From Pseudanabaena frigida (lineage in GTDB: Bacteria; Cyanobacteriota; Cyanobacteriia; Pseudanabaenales; Pseudanabaenaceae), in the NCBI GenBank assembly GCA_003242085.1, contig QBML01000026.1, positions 1 to 64,000 on the forward strand: DNA of 64,000 bases, in the 5' to 3' direction. This document shows, piece after piece, positions 44,720 through 54,140 of this stretch. The notes below the pieces were generated by a model. It was not told the origin of the DNA, did not search any database, and was given only the letters and a program-made list of their open reading frames with translations. Each line of letters begins with the position of its first letter. Within the stretch, counting starts at the first letter, position 1. The position numbers and the translations under genes were made by a program.

Positions 44720-47700
44720 GCATCTATCCAAAATGGATTAGGGTCGTATCTGGTTTTATTATCGGCGTAATGTTAGCGATCTTATGTTCGCAAGTACAAA
44801 TTGAGATAGCGATCGCTCAAAATCAACGGAACCGCGATCGCACGATCCCTAGTAGTACAGGCAATTCCTGTGCAGTTCTGACAGCTCCACTCAATAGTGA
44901 AGAGAAAGAATATGCTAGAGCTGCTTGGCAATATTTCGCGAAGAACTATCAGCCTGCCACGGGTTTTGTAAATGCTACGGGGGGATATCCATCGGCAACG
45001 CTCTGGGATATCGGCAATTATTTAGTTGCCCTAAATACAGCCCGTTGGTTAGATCTAATTACTCAAAAAGAATTTGACGAAAAGTTCAATAAGTTTCTGG
45101 GATCTTTAGGTTCTCTCAAACTATTTGATGGGGCTTTACCTAACAAGGTTTATAACACCGCAAATATTGCGATGGTGGACTATGGTAATAAGCCGACACC
45201 TCGCGGAATCGGTTGGTCTGCCCTAGATATCGGCAGAATCTTGGCAGCATTCCATATTATTCGCACCTGTCATCCTAAATATGGTGACTGGATGAAGGGG
45301 ATTTTAGGTAATTGGCAATTAGCGCGATCGCTCCAAAACGATCAAATCTATGGTGCAACCCTCGCCCCTGACGGCAAAACTATGTTAGTGCAAGAGGGAA
45401 GACTTGGCTATGAAGAGTATGCAGTGCGAGGTTACGAGCTTTGGGGATTTAAAGCTGACAAAGCTAAGTCTTTTCAACCATTTAAATTTGTGGATATTTA
45501 TGGCGTACAAATTCCCGTGGATTTACGCGATTACCAAAGCACAAATGCCAATAACTATGTAGTTAGTGAATCTTATATTCTCGATGGGATTGAGTTTGGT
45601 TGGGAGCCTGAACTTGCCGATTATGCAGGTCGAGTATTGGAAGTACAACGCCGCCGCTATTCCAATACAGGGCAGTTAACCGCCGTAACTGAAGACAACA
45701 TTGATGCACCCCCATACTTTATTTACAATACTGTCTATTCTAATGGGGTGAATTTTGCAGCGATTACCGATGAGAATAAGCCGATTCCACAATTTCGTAG
45801 TATCAGTACTAAAGCTGCGTTTGGTTGGCGCTATCTCTACCCCACTAATGCCTATGCAAAAAAGGTATTTGATGCCATCAAAGGACTACGCAGCCCTAAA
45901 GATGAAGGTTTTTATACTGGACTCTATGAGGAGTCGAAGAAGCCTAATAAATCTCTGACAGGGAATACAAATGGACTAATTCTAGAAATTCTCTATTACA
46001 AAGCAAGGGGTAATCGTCCAATTGTCGAACATTCTGGAGTAAGAGCTACTTCAACTAGTACTAGCTCCACGGACAATTCAACATCTGGAGACAAACCAGC
46101 GATCGCCGCTTCTATTACCACTCCAGCACCGATCGCGCCAGTTCCTGCGGAATCTAGTCCATGTCCTAAGCTCAGTCAGCCGCTTTCCATCGCCGAACGC
46201 CGCTATGCCCTCGCTGCTTGGCAATATTTTCGGACTAATTCCCAAGCGACGGGTTTAATTAACGATCGCAGTGATTTTAAGGGGGTGACGCTTTGGGGCT
46301 TAGGTGACTATCTCGCGGCGTTGCGATCGGCAAAAGTTCTAGAAATTATTCCTCAGGATGAATTCGATCGCTATGTCCGTCAACTCCTTGGTACGGTACG
46401 ACAACTGCCATTAGTTGGCGGCGAATTACCCAATCGCGCCTACGACCCTTGGTCATTGCAACCTGTGGACTATGGCGGCAATCCTACTGATGGCACTGGT
46501 TGGTCGGCTGCCGATCTTGGTCGTTTTCTATCGGCTTTGTATGGATTAAAGTCCTGTTATCCCGAATATACCGATGCGGTCGATCGCACCTTGCTGGATT
46601 GGTCGTATTTGCGAGTGGTTCGCGATCGCGCTCTGGTTAGCGGTACTGTCACTAAAGATAGTGCAGGAAGGAGTTTATCTCGTGCTGTTCCTGAAACCCG
46701 ATTGGGTTACAGTGAATATGCTGCCAGAGCGTTTCAACTATGGGGTTTTGATGTCGATCGCACGGTAGTCGGCAATCAATATACGAAAACAAATGTTGAA
46801 GGATTTGAAATTCCTATCAAGCGTAATGATGCCCCTAAGACAAAAGACAAAGATAACGAGCCTGTAATTACGGTCAGCGAACCATTTTTGCTCTATGGCT
46901 TAGAGTTTGGTTTCGATCCAAAGATGAGAGCTTTAGCAGAACCGATTTTCAAAGCCCAAGCTGAGCGCTATCGGCGTACTAAGTTATTTACAGCAGCAAG
47001 TACTGGGGCAATTAACACGCCTCCCTTTGTCTTGCACAGCAGTATTGTGGGCAATGGTCAAGCATGGGCAAACCTTGACGATCGCGGACAATCGATTAAG
47101 AGCGATCGCCTTGTGAGTACGGCTGTAGCTTTTGCGATGTATGCCTTATTCCCTGACGATCTCTATACGCGAGAACTTTGGCAATCTGTAACGGATCTGT
47201 ATAATCCACAGCTTGGATTTTATGAAGGTTTTTATGAGAATTCAGGAGATCGCGAAAACAATCAAACTGCGAACACCAATAGCTTGATTTTGCAGGCGAT
47301 GCTCTATCGGGCAACCAATCACCAGCCTTTGCTCCGCCCTACATCAACTAACTCTCCTTGGTGGCAAGCGATCGCTTCTGAAGATTTCAGCAGAGGTCTA
47401 CCAAGCAACAAAAATCAAACTGCGAAACTAGTTACCAATGGTACAGATACCTATTGGGAGTCTCTAAATACCGAAGTTGCTGTTATTCCAAACATACTAG
47501 AGAAACCTCTAGCTATTCCCAATAAGGTCAAACCTGTCCCAGAACAACAAACACAGACTGTTGCATCACAGCCACTAAAAGCCAAACCGATCACTTTATC
47601 CGAAACCGATGAGCTTGCCGCAAGACTGGCGTGGAGATATTTTGAGAATAATTTCAATCCACAGACAGGAATGATCAATGCTGTGGATCGCTATGAATGG

Positions 47701-48744
47701 ACAACTCTATGGGATCAAGGTAGCGCATTATTCGGTCTACATGCATCTCAACAGCTAGGGATTATTTCGACTGAGATTTTCCAACAGCGTCTCTCCAAGT
47801 TCCTTAGCACTCTCGAAAATTTGCCCTTACCTAAACATGGCTTGCCGAACAAGGCTTATAGCACTGTAAATGCCACCATGTATCAGCTTAATAATACTCC
47901 TGACCCCAATGGTATCAGCGGTTGGTCTGCCCTAGATACTGCACGTTTTTTGATGGCTCTCCACGTCATAAGAGTTCATCATCCTGTCTATGGCGATCGC
48001 ATTAACAATATCGTTAAGCGATGGGAATTAGCCAAACTGGTCAAGGATGGCTGGCTCTATGGAGGACATCCAGATTCTAGCGATCGCCTACAATATCTCC
48101 AAGAAGGAAGATTGGGCTACGAGCAATATGCCGCTAATTGCTTAAAGTTATGGAATCTAGAGGCAACTAATGCACTGTTTAAGCCTCCAGTGCAAAACAT
48201 CAAAATTGACGACATTTCTATTGACGTCGATCGTCGAGATCTCGCAAATTCCGATGCTAGCAACCATCTCACCAGTGACCCTTATGTTCTATGGGGACTG
48301 GAAATAGGTTGGGATGAGAAGGGAAAACAACAAGCTGATGCTCTCTTCCATTTGCAGGCTCAGCGATTTGAGAATAGCAAAGTTATAACCTGTATTAATG
48401 AGGACTCCATCGATCGTTCTCCTTACTTTCTCTATTACAGCGTTTATGTGAACGGAAAACCTTGGCAAGCGATCGATAGTCAAGGCAAATCCTATCCCGA
48501 ACTTAAGTTTGTGAGTACCAAAGCCGCTTTTGGTTGGAGTGTACTGATGGCAAAATATCCCTATGCTCTCAAGTTGCGAGATACCGTAAATAATTTAGCC
48601 GATAGCGATCGTGGCTATTTTTCGGGGCAATATGAGAATCCCGAACTAGGCAAAAATAGTGTGAGGGATGTCAATACAAACGGAATTATTCTAGAAAGCT
48701 TACTTTATAAATCACGGGGCTATGTTCCGCTAACTGTTATATAA
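44698..48744 (+). CDS. Exported protein with three tandem DUF3131 modules
   Basis: 1348 residues from ATG. Signal peptide or anchor at residues 14-40 (VVSGFIIGVMLAILCSQ). Module 1 about 60-440, module 2 about 486-877, module 3 about 960-1348, joined by Ser/Thr/Pro-rich linkers. Modules 1 and 3 keep LPNK-x-Y, GWSALD, QEGRLGYE and the TED/NED site (TAVTEDNID, CINEDSID). Module 2 has lost the last two (PETRLGYS; TAASTGAIN), so it is probably a binding or spacer module. The start codon falls within a remnant of another DUF3131 gene, so the first ~7 residues are of secondary origin. Periplasmic or surface glycan processing is inferred from the locus. Confidence 0.88.
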   Translation: MSRNFSLSIYPKWIRVVSGFIIGVMLAILCSQVQIEIAIAQNQRNRDRTIPSSTGNSCAVLTAPLNSEEKEYARAAWQYFAKNYQPATGFVNATGGYPSATLWDIGNYLVALNTARWLDLITQKEFDEKFNKFLGSLGSLKLFDGALPNKVYNTANIAMVDYGNKPTPRGIGWSALDIGRILAAFHIIRTCHPKYGDWMKGILGNWQLARSLQNDQIYGATLAPDGKTMLVQEGRLGYEEYAVRGYELWGFKADKAKSFQPFKFVDIYGVQIPVDLRDYQSTNANNYVVSESYILDGIEFGWEPELADYAGRVLEVQRRRYSNTGQLTAVTEDNIDAPPYFIYNTVYSNGVNFAAITDENKPIPQFRSISTKAAFGWRYLYPTNAYAKKVFDAIKGLRSPKDEGFYTGLYEESKKPNKSLTGNTNGLILEILYYKARGNRPIVEHSGVRATSTSTSSTDNSTSGDKPAIAASITTPAPIAPVPAESSPCPKLSQPLSIAERRYALAAWQYFRTNSQATGLINDRSDFKGVTLWGLGDYLAALRSAKVLEIIPQDEFDRYVRQLLGTVRQLPLVGGELPNRAYDPWSLQPVDYGGNPTDGTGWSAADLGRFLSALYGLKSCYPEYTDAVDRTLLDWSYLRVVRDRALVSGTVTKDSAGRSLSRAVPETRLGYSEYAARAFQLWGFDVDRTVVGNQYTKTNVEGFEIPIKRNDAPKTKDKDNEPVITVSEPFLLYGLEFGFDPKMRALAEPIFKAQAERYRRTKLFTAASTGAINTPPFVLHSSIVGNGQAWANLDDRGQSIKSDRLVSTAVAFAMYALFPDDLYTRELWQSVTDLYNPQLGFYEGFYENSGDRENNQTANTNSLILQAMLYRATNHQPLLRPTSTNSPWWQAIASEDFSRGLPSNKNQTAKLVTNGTDTYWESLNTEVAVIPNILEKPLAIPNKVKPVPEQQTQTVASQPLKAKPITLSETDELAARLAWRYFENNFNPQTGMINAVDRYEWTTLWDQGSALFGLHASQQLGIISTEIFQQRLSKFLSTLENLPLPKHGLPNKAYSTVNATMYQLNNTPDPNGISGWSALDTARFLMALHVIRVHHPVYGDRINNIVKRWELAKLVKDGWLYGGHPDSSDRLQYLQEGRLGYEQYAANCLKLWNLEATNALFKPPVQNIKIDDISIDVDRRDLANSDASNHLTSDPYVLWGLEIGWDEKGKQQADALFHLQAQRFENSKVITCINEDSIDRSPYFLYYSVYVNGKPWQAIDSQGKSYPELKFVSTKAAFGWSVLMAKYPYALKLRDTVNNLADSDRGYFSGQYENPELGKNSVRDVNTNGIILESLLYKSRGYVPLTVI

Positions 48745-48752
48745 AAAACAAT

Positions 48753-49958
48753 ATGAAAAACAAAAATCCATTTTTTATGTATAGATTTAGATTGCAAAAC
48801 TTTATAAAAAAGCAGACTTTGTTTTGGGTGGGAATGCTAACTTTGGGGATTTTATCTTATCTGATGATAGTAAGCACCAGTAGCTTGTGGGCAGTTCCTA
48901 CTATCCAGAATAGTCAATCATCGGAAAATCTAGATCGAGTTCAACCAAAACCTGCCGCGATCGGAAAGCCACCCGTATTACTTGGTTTGTATACCAATGG
49001 TTATGCAGGAGCGCAAAATATTATCGATCGCGAATTGCATCAAGTGGATGAATGGGCGACGAAAAAACATGCAATTGTCGGCATGTTTATGGATATCCAA
49101 GGTGATAACCCTAGCTACAATATTGGACATCGTTTAGAGATCTTGCGAGACAACGGTTATACAGCTTTTATCAATCTCAAATCCACGCGCTTAGCTTCTG
49201 AAATTGCTAGAGGAGATTTAGACAACGACTTAAGAAAAGTTGCTAGTGCCGTAGCGGATTGGACAAAAAAAGGCGAGGGACGGATGATGTTTATTGCTCC
49301 CCTCCAAGAAATGAATATTGCTGGAGAAAGTTACAGCCTCGATCCAGAAAATTTTAAACTTTCATATAAACGAATCCAACAGATATTTTCTGAATTTGAT
49401 ATGCCAACTAAGTCAGTCCGTTGGGTATTTTCGCCCAATGGGTTTAGTCGAGTTCGCAATCAAGATTTTGAGAACTATTATCCCCAAGATGCTCAAGTGG
49501 ATATCCTTGGATTTAGTGGCTATAACTGGGGTTATTGTTCAAGTCCACTCAATCAAAGAAACCTTTGGGATCGACCTGAATCAGCCTATGGTGTTTATAT
49601 CAAGCGGATGCAAAAACTAGCACCTAACAAGCCAATCTTTATTACGCAAATTGCATCTAGTAGCTACAATAAGCCTCATAATTCTAGTGGTGCGGCCAAA
49701 CAAAAATGGCTATATGACTCTTACCAATATCTAGCTGCTGCTCCTTCTGTGCAAGCAATTATCTATTTTAATATTGAGAAAGAATGTGATTGGGCTTTGG
49801 ATACAGAAAACCAGAACTTAACCGAAAGCTATCCATCCATAGTTGCAAATCAAGTATTTGGATATGTAGCGCCTAGAGACATGTTAGAGGTCGTAAATTC
49901 ATTGACGGACGTAAGTGAATCTAGACCCAATAAACCAATCCAAAAAGTTGTTAACTAA
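48753..49958 (+). CDS. GH26-like exported glycoside-hydrolase-fold protein, nucleophile apparently replaced
   Basis: 401 residues from ATG (a second ATG nine codons on), 8 bp after the triple DUF3131 gene. N-terminal membrane anchor LFWVGMLTLGILSYLMIV, then a (beta/alpha)8-type domain: VLLGLYTNGYAG, HAIVGMFMDIQGDNPSY, PLQEMN with the presumed acid/base Glu186, VDILGFSGYNWG, and KPIFITQIASSSY. In GH26 mannanases the last strand carries the nucleophile Glu; here Gln299 is at that place. It may be an inactive glycan-binding relative or my strand alignment may be off by a position. Acts outside the cytoplasm on the polymer of this locus. Confidence 0.7.
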   Translation: MKNKNPFFMYRFRLQNFIKKQTLFWVGMLTLGILSYLMIVSTSSLWAVPTIQNSQSSENLDRVQPKPAAIGKPPVLLGLYTNGYAGAQNIIDRELHQVDEWATKKHAIVGMFMDIQGDNPSYNIGHRLEILRDNGYTAFINLKSTRLASEIARGDLDNDLRKVASAVADWTKKGEGRMMFIAPLQEMNIAGESYSLDPENFKLSYKRIQQIFSEFDMPTKSVRWVFSPNGFSRVRNQDFENYYPQDAQVDILGFSGYNWGYCSSPLNQRNLWDRPESAYGVYIKRMQKLAPNKPIFITQIASSSYNKPHNSSGAAKQKWLYDSYQYLAAAPSVQAIIYFNIEKECDWALDTENQNLTESYPSIVANQVFGYVAPRDMLEVVNSLTDVSESRPNKPIQKVVN

Positions 49959-50030
49959 TCGTTTCAGTTTTTCATGAGCTTGAACGTCCAAATTTTTCAC
50001 TCCAAATTTGTAACGCTGTGCAGGTAGTTT

Positions 50031-52013
50031 ATGACTTCATCCACCAATATTCTTGAAAATGCTCCTAGCTTCATTGGAAATATGCGATCGCGCCTCAAAA
50101 AGCGTACTCTTCTATTTCGCTATCTTGCCGAAATCAACTTAATTCTAGGTGCATGGTACTTAATCTGGCGGATCAACAATTCTATAAACATTGATGCACT
50201 GTGGCTAGCGATTCCACTACTACTTGCCGAAATTTATAGTTTTGTTGGTGGTGCGATGTTTACGGTGGGACTGTGGCGACCGCTAGAACGGGAAGTGCGA
50301 TCGCTGGATCAAATGCGCCCAGTTTTGACTGTAAGTGACTATCCAACTGTCGATATATTTGTCACCTGCTATAACGAACCTGTCGAGATGGTGGAAGAAA
50401 CGGCAAGAGCAGCTCTGGCAATTGAATATCCAGCAAATAAGCTGTGCGTATATATTCTCGACGATGGTAGTTCTGACCAAATGCGCTCAATGTCACAAAG
50501 ACTAGCCATTGAAGATTTGCGATCGCCAAATATCCAAGCAGAAGCGGCGCGAATTGAAAATGAACGGGCGGAATTAGAGACAAGATTAAAACAGTTACAA
50601 GAACTTCTCCCTATAACTAAAGAAGCTGATGACTTTCTAAAAAATGTAACAGAATCTCATCCTGCGGTTAACTTTTTACAAACCCTCCGTGATGCCTTTG
50701 TAATTATTGGCGGCAAGGCAAAAACAGGAATTAGCGTCAGCGATCGACTTCTCGATGAGCATGAACGTCTCGAAAACGAGATTCGCAAAAAGGAGCGAGA
50801 ATCTAGTGCTCTACTCCGTTGTCGATATATTGCCCGCACTAAAATTGCGGGTAAGCCTCACCATGCTAAGGCTGGCAATATCAATCATGCCATCTTCTCA
50901 GGTGATACCAACGGTTCGTTTATTCTGACCCTAGATGCCGATCACATTCCTAAACCACAATTTCTCAAGCGAGTTCTACCCTATTTCTTTAGCTATAACC
51001 AATGGACAGGGAAGTATGAGGGCAATCGCATTGCTTTTGTGCAAACACCTCAGGACTTTTACAATCTTCCTGAAGGTGATCCCTATGGACATTCTGCCCA
51101 TCTATTCTATGGTCCTATTCAACAGGGCAAAGATGGTTTAAATTCTGCTTTTTACACTGGCACCAATGCAGTGCTACGACGCGAAGCATTGCTCAACGTT
51201 GGCTTGCAGTACTTCTCCGATGCTTTAGATAAAGATGCTACAAGGATTTTTGAGTTTGATTTGATTGGGGGAATGTCAAGTAGCAGTATTACGGAGGATA
51301 TGAATACGGCGATGCGGTTGCATGGTGCAGGCTGGCAATCTGCCTATCACAATGAACTTTTAGCTGAAGGGCTTGCTCCTGACGATTTGGTTTCTACGCT
51401 CAAGCAACGCTTACGGTGGGCGCAGGGAACGATTCAGGTACTAGTGCAGGAGAATCCCTTAACTAAGGCTGGCTTGAGCTTTTGGCAGCGTTTGCAATAC
51501 TTTCAGACTATGTATAGCTATTTCTCTGGCTTTTTTACATTGATATTTATCCTCTGTCCAATTATCTTTTTCTTCACAGGGATTATTCCAGTCAAAGCCT
51601 TTGGTGCTGACTTCGCAATTCATTTCTTCCCCGCCTTTATCATTAATCGCATAACTTTTCTAGCGGCAACATGGGGTATCCCTGCTGGCGAGCTTTGGCG
51701 CTCAGAGCAATATGCGATCGCCTTATTTCCCCTCTTCATTCAAGCCGTTTGGAGTGTATTCTCCCGCACTCCTCTCAACTTTCAAGTTACTTCCAAGCAA
51801 AGGCTGTCAGGGAAATATCTTAATCTAGTGATTCCTCAATTAACGATTGTGATCCTTACCCTTGTGGGCATGACATGGTGTCTAATTCGTTTTATGATGG
51901 CAATGCTCCCAGATCCTTGGATATATTTAATTAACGGTAGCTGGGCAATTTATAATATTTGCTTACTATCGGTCATCATTCGAGCTGCGGTATGGCAACC
52001 AAAAGAATCTTAA
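50031..52013 (+). CDS. Cellulose-synthase-like family 2 glycosyltransferase
   Basis: 660 residues from ATG, 72 bp after the GH26-like gene. Two N-terminal membrane helices, then the processive GT2 catalytic core with Asp144-Asp145 (ILDDGSSD), DxD Asp302/Asp304 (TLDADH), TED Glu422-Asp423 and QRLRW (459-463), then about four to five C-terminal helices. The first Asp and DxD are ~158 residues apart versus ~66 in BcsA; the extra ~90 residues are charged and helical (coiled-coil-like). No PilZ domain is present, so direct c-di-GMP gating is not expected. It should polymerise and translocate a beta-glucan-type chain across the inner membrane. Confidence 0.88.
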   Translation: MTSSTNILENAPSFIGNMRSRLKKRTLLFRYLAEINLILGAWYLIWRINNSINIDALWLAIPLLLAEIYSFVGGAMFTVGLWRPLEREVRSLDQMRPVLTVSDYPTVDIFVTCYNEPVEMVEETARAALAIEYPANKLCVYILDDGSSDQMRSMSQRLAIEDLRSPNIQAEAARIENERAELETRLKQLQELLPITKEADDFLKNVTESHPAVNFLQTLRDAFVIIGGKAKTGISVSDRLLDEHERLENEIRKKERESSALLRCRYIARTKIAGKPHHAKAGNINHAIFSGDTNGSFILTLDADHIPKPQFLKRVLPYFFSYNQWTGKYEGNRIAFVQTPQDFYNLPEGDPYGHSAHLFYGPIQQGKDGLNSAFYTGTNAVLRREALLNVGLQYFSDALDKDATRIFEFDLIGGMSSSSITEDMNTAMRLHGAGWQSAYHNELLAEGLAPDDLVSTLKQRLRWAQGTIQVLVQENPLTKAGLSFWQRLQYFQTMYSYFSGFFTLIFILCPIIFFFTGIIPVKAFGADFAIHFFPAFIINRITFLAATWGIPAGELWRSEQYAIALFPLFIQAVWSVFSRTPLNFQVTSKQRLSGKYLNLVIPQLTIVILTLVGMTWCLIRFMMAMLPDPWIYLINGSWAIYNICLLSVIIRAAVWQPKES

Positions 52014-52040
52014 AAACTAACTAATGATGTGCAGTTGAAC

Positions 52041-52141
52041 CCTCATCCCCCAACCCCTTCTCCCGCAGGAGAAGGGGAGCAAAAAAAACATATTATTTCT
52101 TGTTCTTCTCTCCTACGGGAGAGGGGCTAGGGGTGAGGGCT
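52041..52141. repeat. Imperfect inverted repeat of CT/GA-rich palindromic type
   Basis: CCCTCATCCCCCAACCCC near 52041 is complementary to GGGGCTAGGGGTGAGGG near 52122-52139, and each half contains an inner hairpin (CTTCTCC/GGAGAAG and CTCTCC/GGGAGAG). A short relative, CTCTCCCCTAATGGGAGAG, occurs at about 22027-22045. This looks like a dispersed REP-type repeat and can serve as terminator for the GT2 gene. Confidence 0.6.
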
Positions 52142-52209
52142 TTATAGACTTTCACGTAACATCAGTCATTAATGAATGATAATTAATCATCAAATCACAG
52201 GAAATAATC

Positions 52210-52530
52210 ATGAGTAATTCTTCAAACGTATTAGCACCCGAAGGCTTGATTGATAATGCAGGTGGCACTCAACTTCGCCGAGAAGTCAGTGACCTAATTG
52301 ATGCAGGTATCGAGACAGTTTTGATTGACTTTACAAATATTACCTTTATGGATAGTTCTGGGCTGGGAGCAATGGTGGCAACATTGCAAAGGGTTAGAAC
52401 CAAGGGTGCAAATCTATACTTATGCTCTCTCAATGATCAGGTCAAAATGATTATGGAATTGACAAAAATGGATAAAGTTTTTGATGTTTTGACCGATCGC
52501 GCCGCCTTTGATATTACTATGGAAAATTAA
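52210..52530 (+). CDS. STAS-domain anti-sigma factor antagonist
   Basis: 106 residues from ATG preceded by CAGGAAA. SpoIIAA/RsbV-type STAS fold with the phosphorylation loop ITFMDSSGLGAM; Ser49 corresponds to Ser58 of B. subtilis SpoIIAA. The N-terminus is slightly short but contains the first strands. Unphosphorylated, it would bind the anti-sigma kinase encoded at 53718 and free its target; the phosphatase at 52517 would reactivate it. Its 3' end overlaps the convergent phosphatase gene by 14 bp. Confidence 0.93.
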   Translation: MSNSSNVLAPEGLIDNAGGTQLRREVSDLIDAGIETVLIDFTNITFMDSSGLGAMVATLQRVRTKGANLYLCSLNDQVKMIMELTKMDKVFDVLTDRAAFDITMEN

Positions 52531-53653
52531 TTTGTAATAGCGAAACATCATCACCAAATTTGGCATTTGGAGTTTCGCTATGGATCTTTTGTAGAACTGA
52601 ACTTGCATTGATTTCTTCGTTCAATGAAAATTGTTCTACTAAGTAATTGAAGAATTTGGGCATTCCCCAGATTCTGCCATCTTTCTGCATGACTTCAAAA
52701 ATACCATCACTAAAGATGTAGAGTTTACTATCTGGCGCGATCAATATCTCCGAGCTACTGTACTCAATATCTGGGAAAAATCCTATAGGCATATCTAAGC
52801 TAGGAAGTTCTTGTATCTGCGGACTTTCATGGCTCCCCGCAATCAAAACTCCCTGCGGATGTCCAGCATTCGCATAGATAAGCTTACTTTGTGAGAGATT
52901 AAATACTCCATACCACATTGTAAAATATCGCCCATTATGCTGACTCATCTGAAAAGCTCGATTGAGTTCGGTCATGATTGTACTAGGTTCGTAAAACTTT
53001 TCTTTACCAAAAGACTGCGATCGCAAAAGATTTAAAATCGAAATTGATAACAATGCTGAACCGACACCATGTCCAGAAGTATCGATAAGATAGATCGCCA
53101 GATGATCGGGATCAAGCCAATAAAAATCATAACAATCCCCACCCAGTTGACTAGAAGGAATAAACTCGGCTGTAATGTTCACATTTCCTAGCAAAGCCTT
53201 TGGAAGCAAAGATCGTATATAGTCACTAGCTTCTGCCAGTTCTGCCTCTAATAACTGCTTCTGTAATTGTAAATCTTTATTAAGTTGATAGATTCGCAAT
53301 CCTGCTCTGACACTAGCAATTAATTCAGTTTTGTCGATTGGTTTAGATAAAAAATCATCAGCTCCATTATCTAAAGCCTGAACCTTGTCCTCTACGGCTC
53401 CTTTTGAAGTTAATAAAATAAAGATCGTGGAGTTAAGACTGTGATCTAATTTAATCTGGCGACAGACTTCCAAACCATCAATGTCTGGCATCATCCAATC
53501 ACAGATGACTAGGGCTGGTTGATGCTGCTTAGCTAGTGATATCCCTTCCCTCGCATTTTTAGCTACGATAACTTCATATTTTTGTGCTAGCAGAGTATTC
53601 TTTAAAATCATTTGCATGACAAGGTCGTCATCAATTACTAGAATCTGCTGCAT
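52517..53653 (-). CDS. REC-PP2C (SpoIIE/RsbU-like) protein serine phosphatase
   Basis: 378 residues from the ATG at 53653 (a GTG three codons earlier is possible). A receiver domain comes first (VIDDDLVMQ, phospho-Asp52 in VICDWMMPDIDG, Lys in FLSKPIDK), then a short coiled coil (LQKQLLEAELAEAS). The PP2C-type phosphatase domain has metal-binding LGGDCYDFYWLD and LIDTSGHGVGSALLS. It links a two-component signal to dephosphorylation of the neighbouring STAS protein. Divergent from the anti-sigma gene (about 65 bp between starts), with which it probably shares a regulatory region. Confidence 0.93.
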   Translation of the reverse strand: MQQILVIDDDLVMQMILKNTLLAQKYEVIVAKNAREGISLAKQHQPALVICDWMMPDIDGLEVCRQIKLDHSLNSTIFILLTSKGAVEDKVQALDNGADDFLSKPIDKTELIASVRAGLRIYQLNKDLQLQKQLLEAELAEASDYIRSLLPKALLGNVNITAEFIPSSQLGGDCYDFYWLDPDHLAIYLIDTSGHGVGSALLSISILNLLRSQSFGKEKFYEPSTIMTELNRAFQMSQHNGRYFTMWYGVFNLSQSKLIYANAGHPQGVLIAGSHESPQIQELPSLDMPIGFFPDIEYSSSEILIAPDSKLYIFSDGIFEVMQKDGRIWGMPKFFNYLVEQFSLNEEINASSVLQKIHSETPNAKFGDDVSLLQINFP

Positions 53654-53717
53654 CACGATCACTTTAGGGAATATATTTAGATAAGTTTATCGCAAAAATC
53701 ATCTTGGAAGATTATCT

Positions 53718-54140
53718 GTGTCACAAACCATTCTATTACAAGTAAACACCGATCTTAATGAACTGACCAATGTATTGAATTGGTTTGAAAAACTTCCTCA
53801 TCACTCAGTACCGAATCCTGATTGGTTACGTTGTAAAACTGCGTTCGCGGAAGTCTTTACCAATGCTGTACGTCACGCTCACAGAAATATGCCGACGGAA
53901 ACCCCAATCAGTTTAGAAGCAACTCTTTCTAGAGATACGATCGAAATTAAAGTTTTTGATTATGGCTCTGGTTTCGATTTGTCTGAAAAGCTATCAAATT
54001 TGGACGATGTTGATGTAAATGCTTTAGGTGGTCGAGGATTAGATTTAATTAGCCAAATGGTTGACGTTTTTACCTATACGAAAACTTCAGACGGGCGAAA
54101 TTGTATGTTAATCGGCAAAAATTATATATCTGTTGATTGA
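53718..54140 (+). CDS. HATPase_c anti-sigma factor / serine kinase (RsbW-like)
   Basis: 140 residues from a GTG. GHKL ATP-binding fold: N-box [15 protein letters not shown] near residue 48, G1 box [13 protein letters not shown], and G2 [14 protein letters not shown]. It would phosphorylate the STAS protein at 52210 or sequester a target such as a sigma factor or diguanylate cyclase. Its last 19 bases overlap the convergent hybrid-kinase gene. Together with the STAS and REC-PP2C genes it forms a complete partner-switching module. Confidence 0.92.
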   Translation: MSQTILLQVNTDLNELTNVLNWFEKLPHHSVPNPDWLRCKTAFAEVFTNAVRHAHRNMPTETPISLEATLSRDTIEIKVFDYGSGFDLSEKLSNLDDVDVNALGGRGLDLISQMVDVFTYTKTSDGRNCMLIGKNYISVD

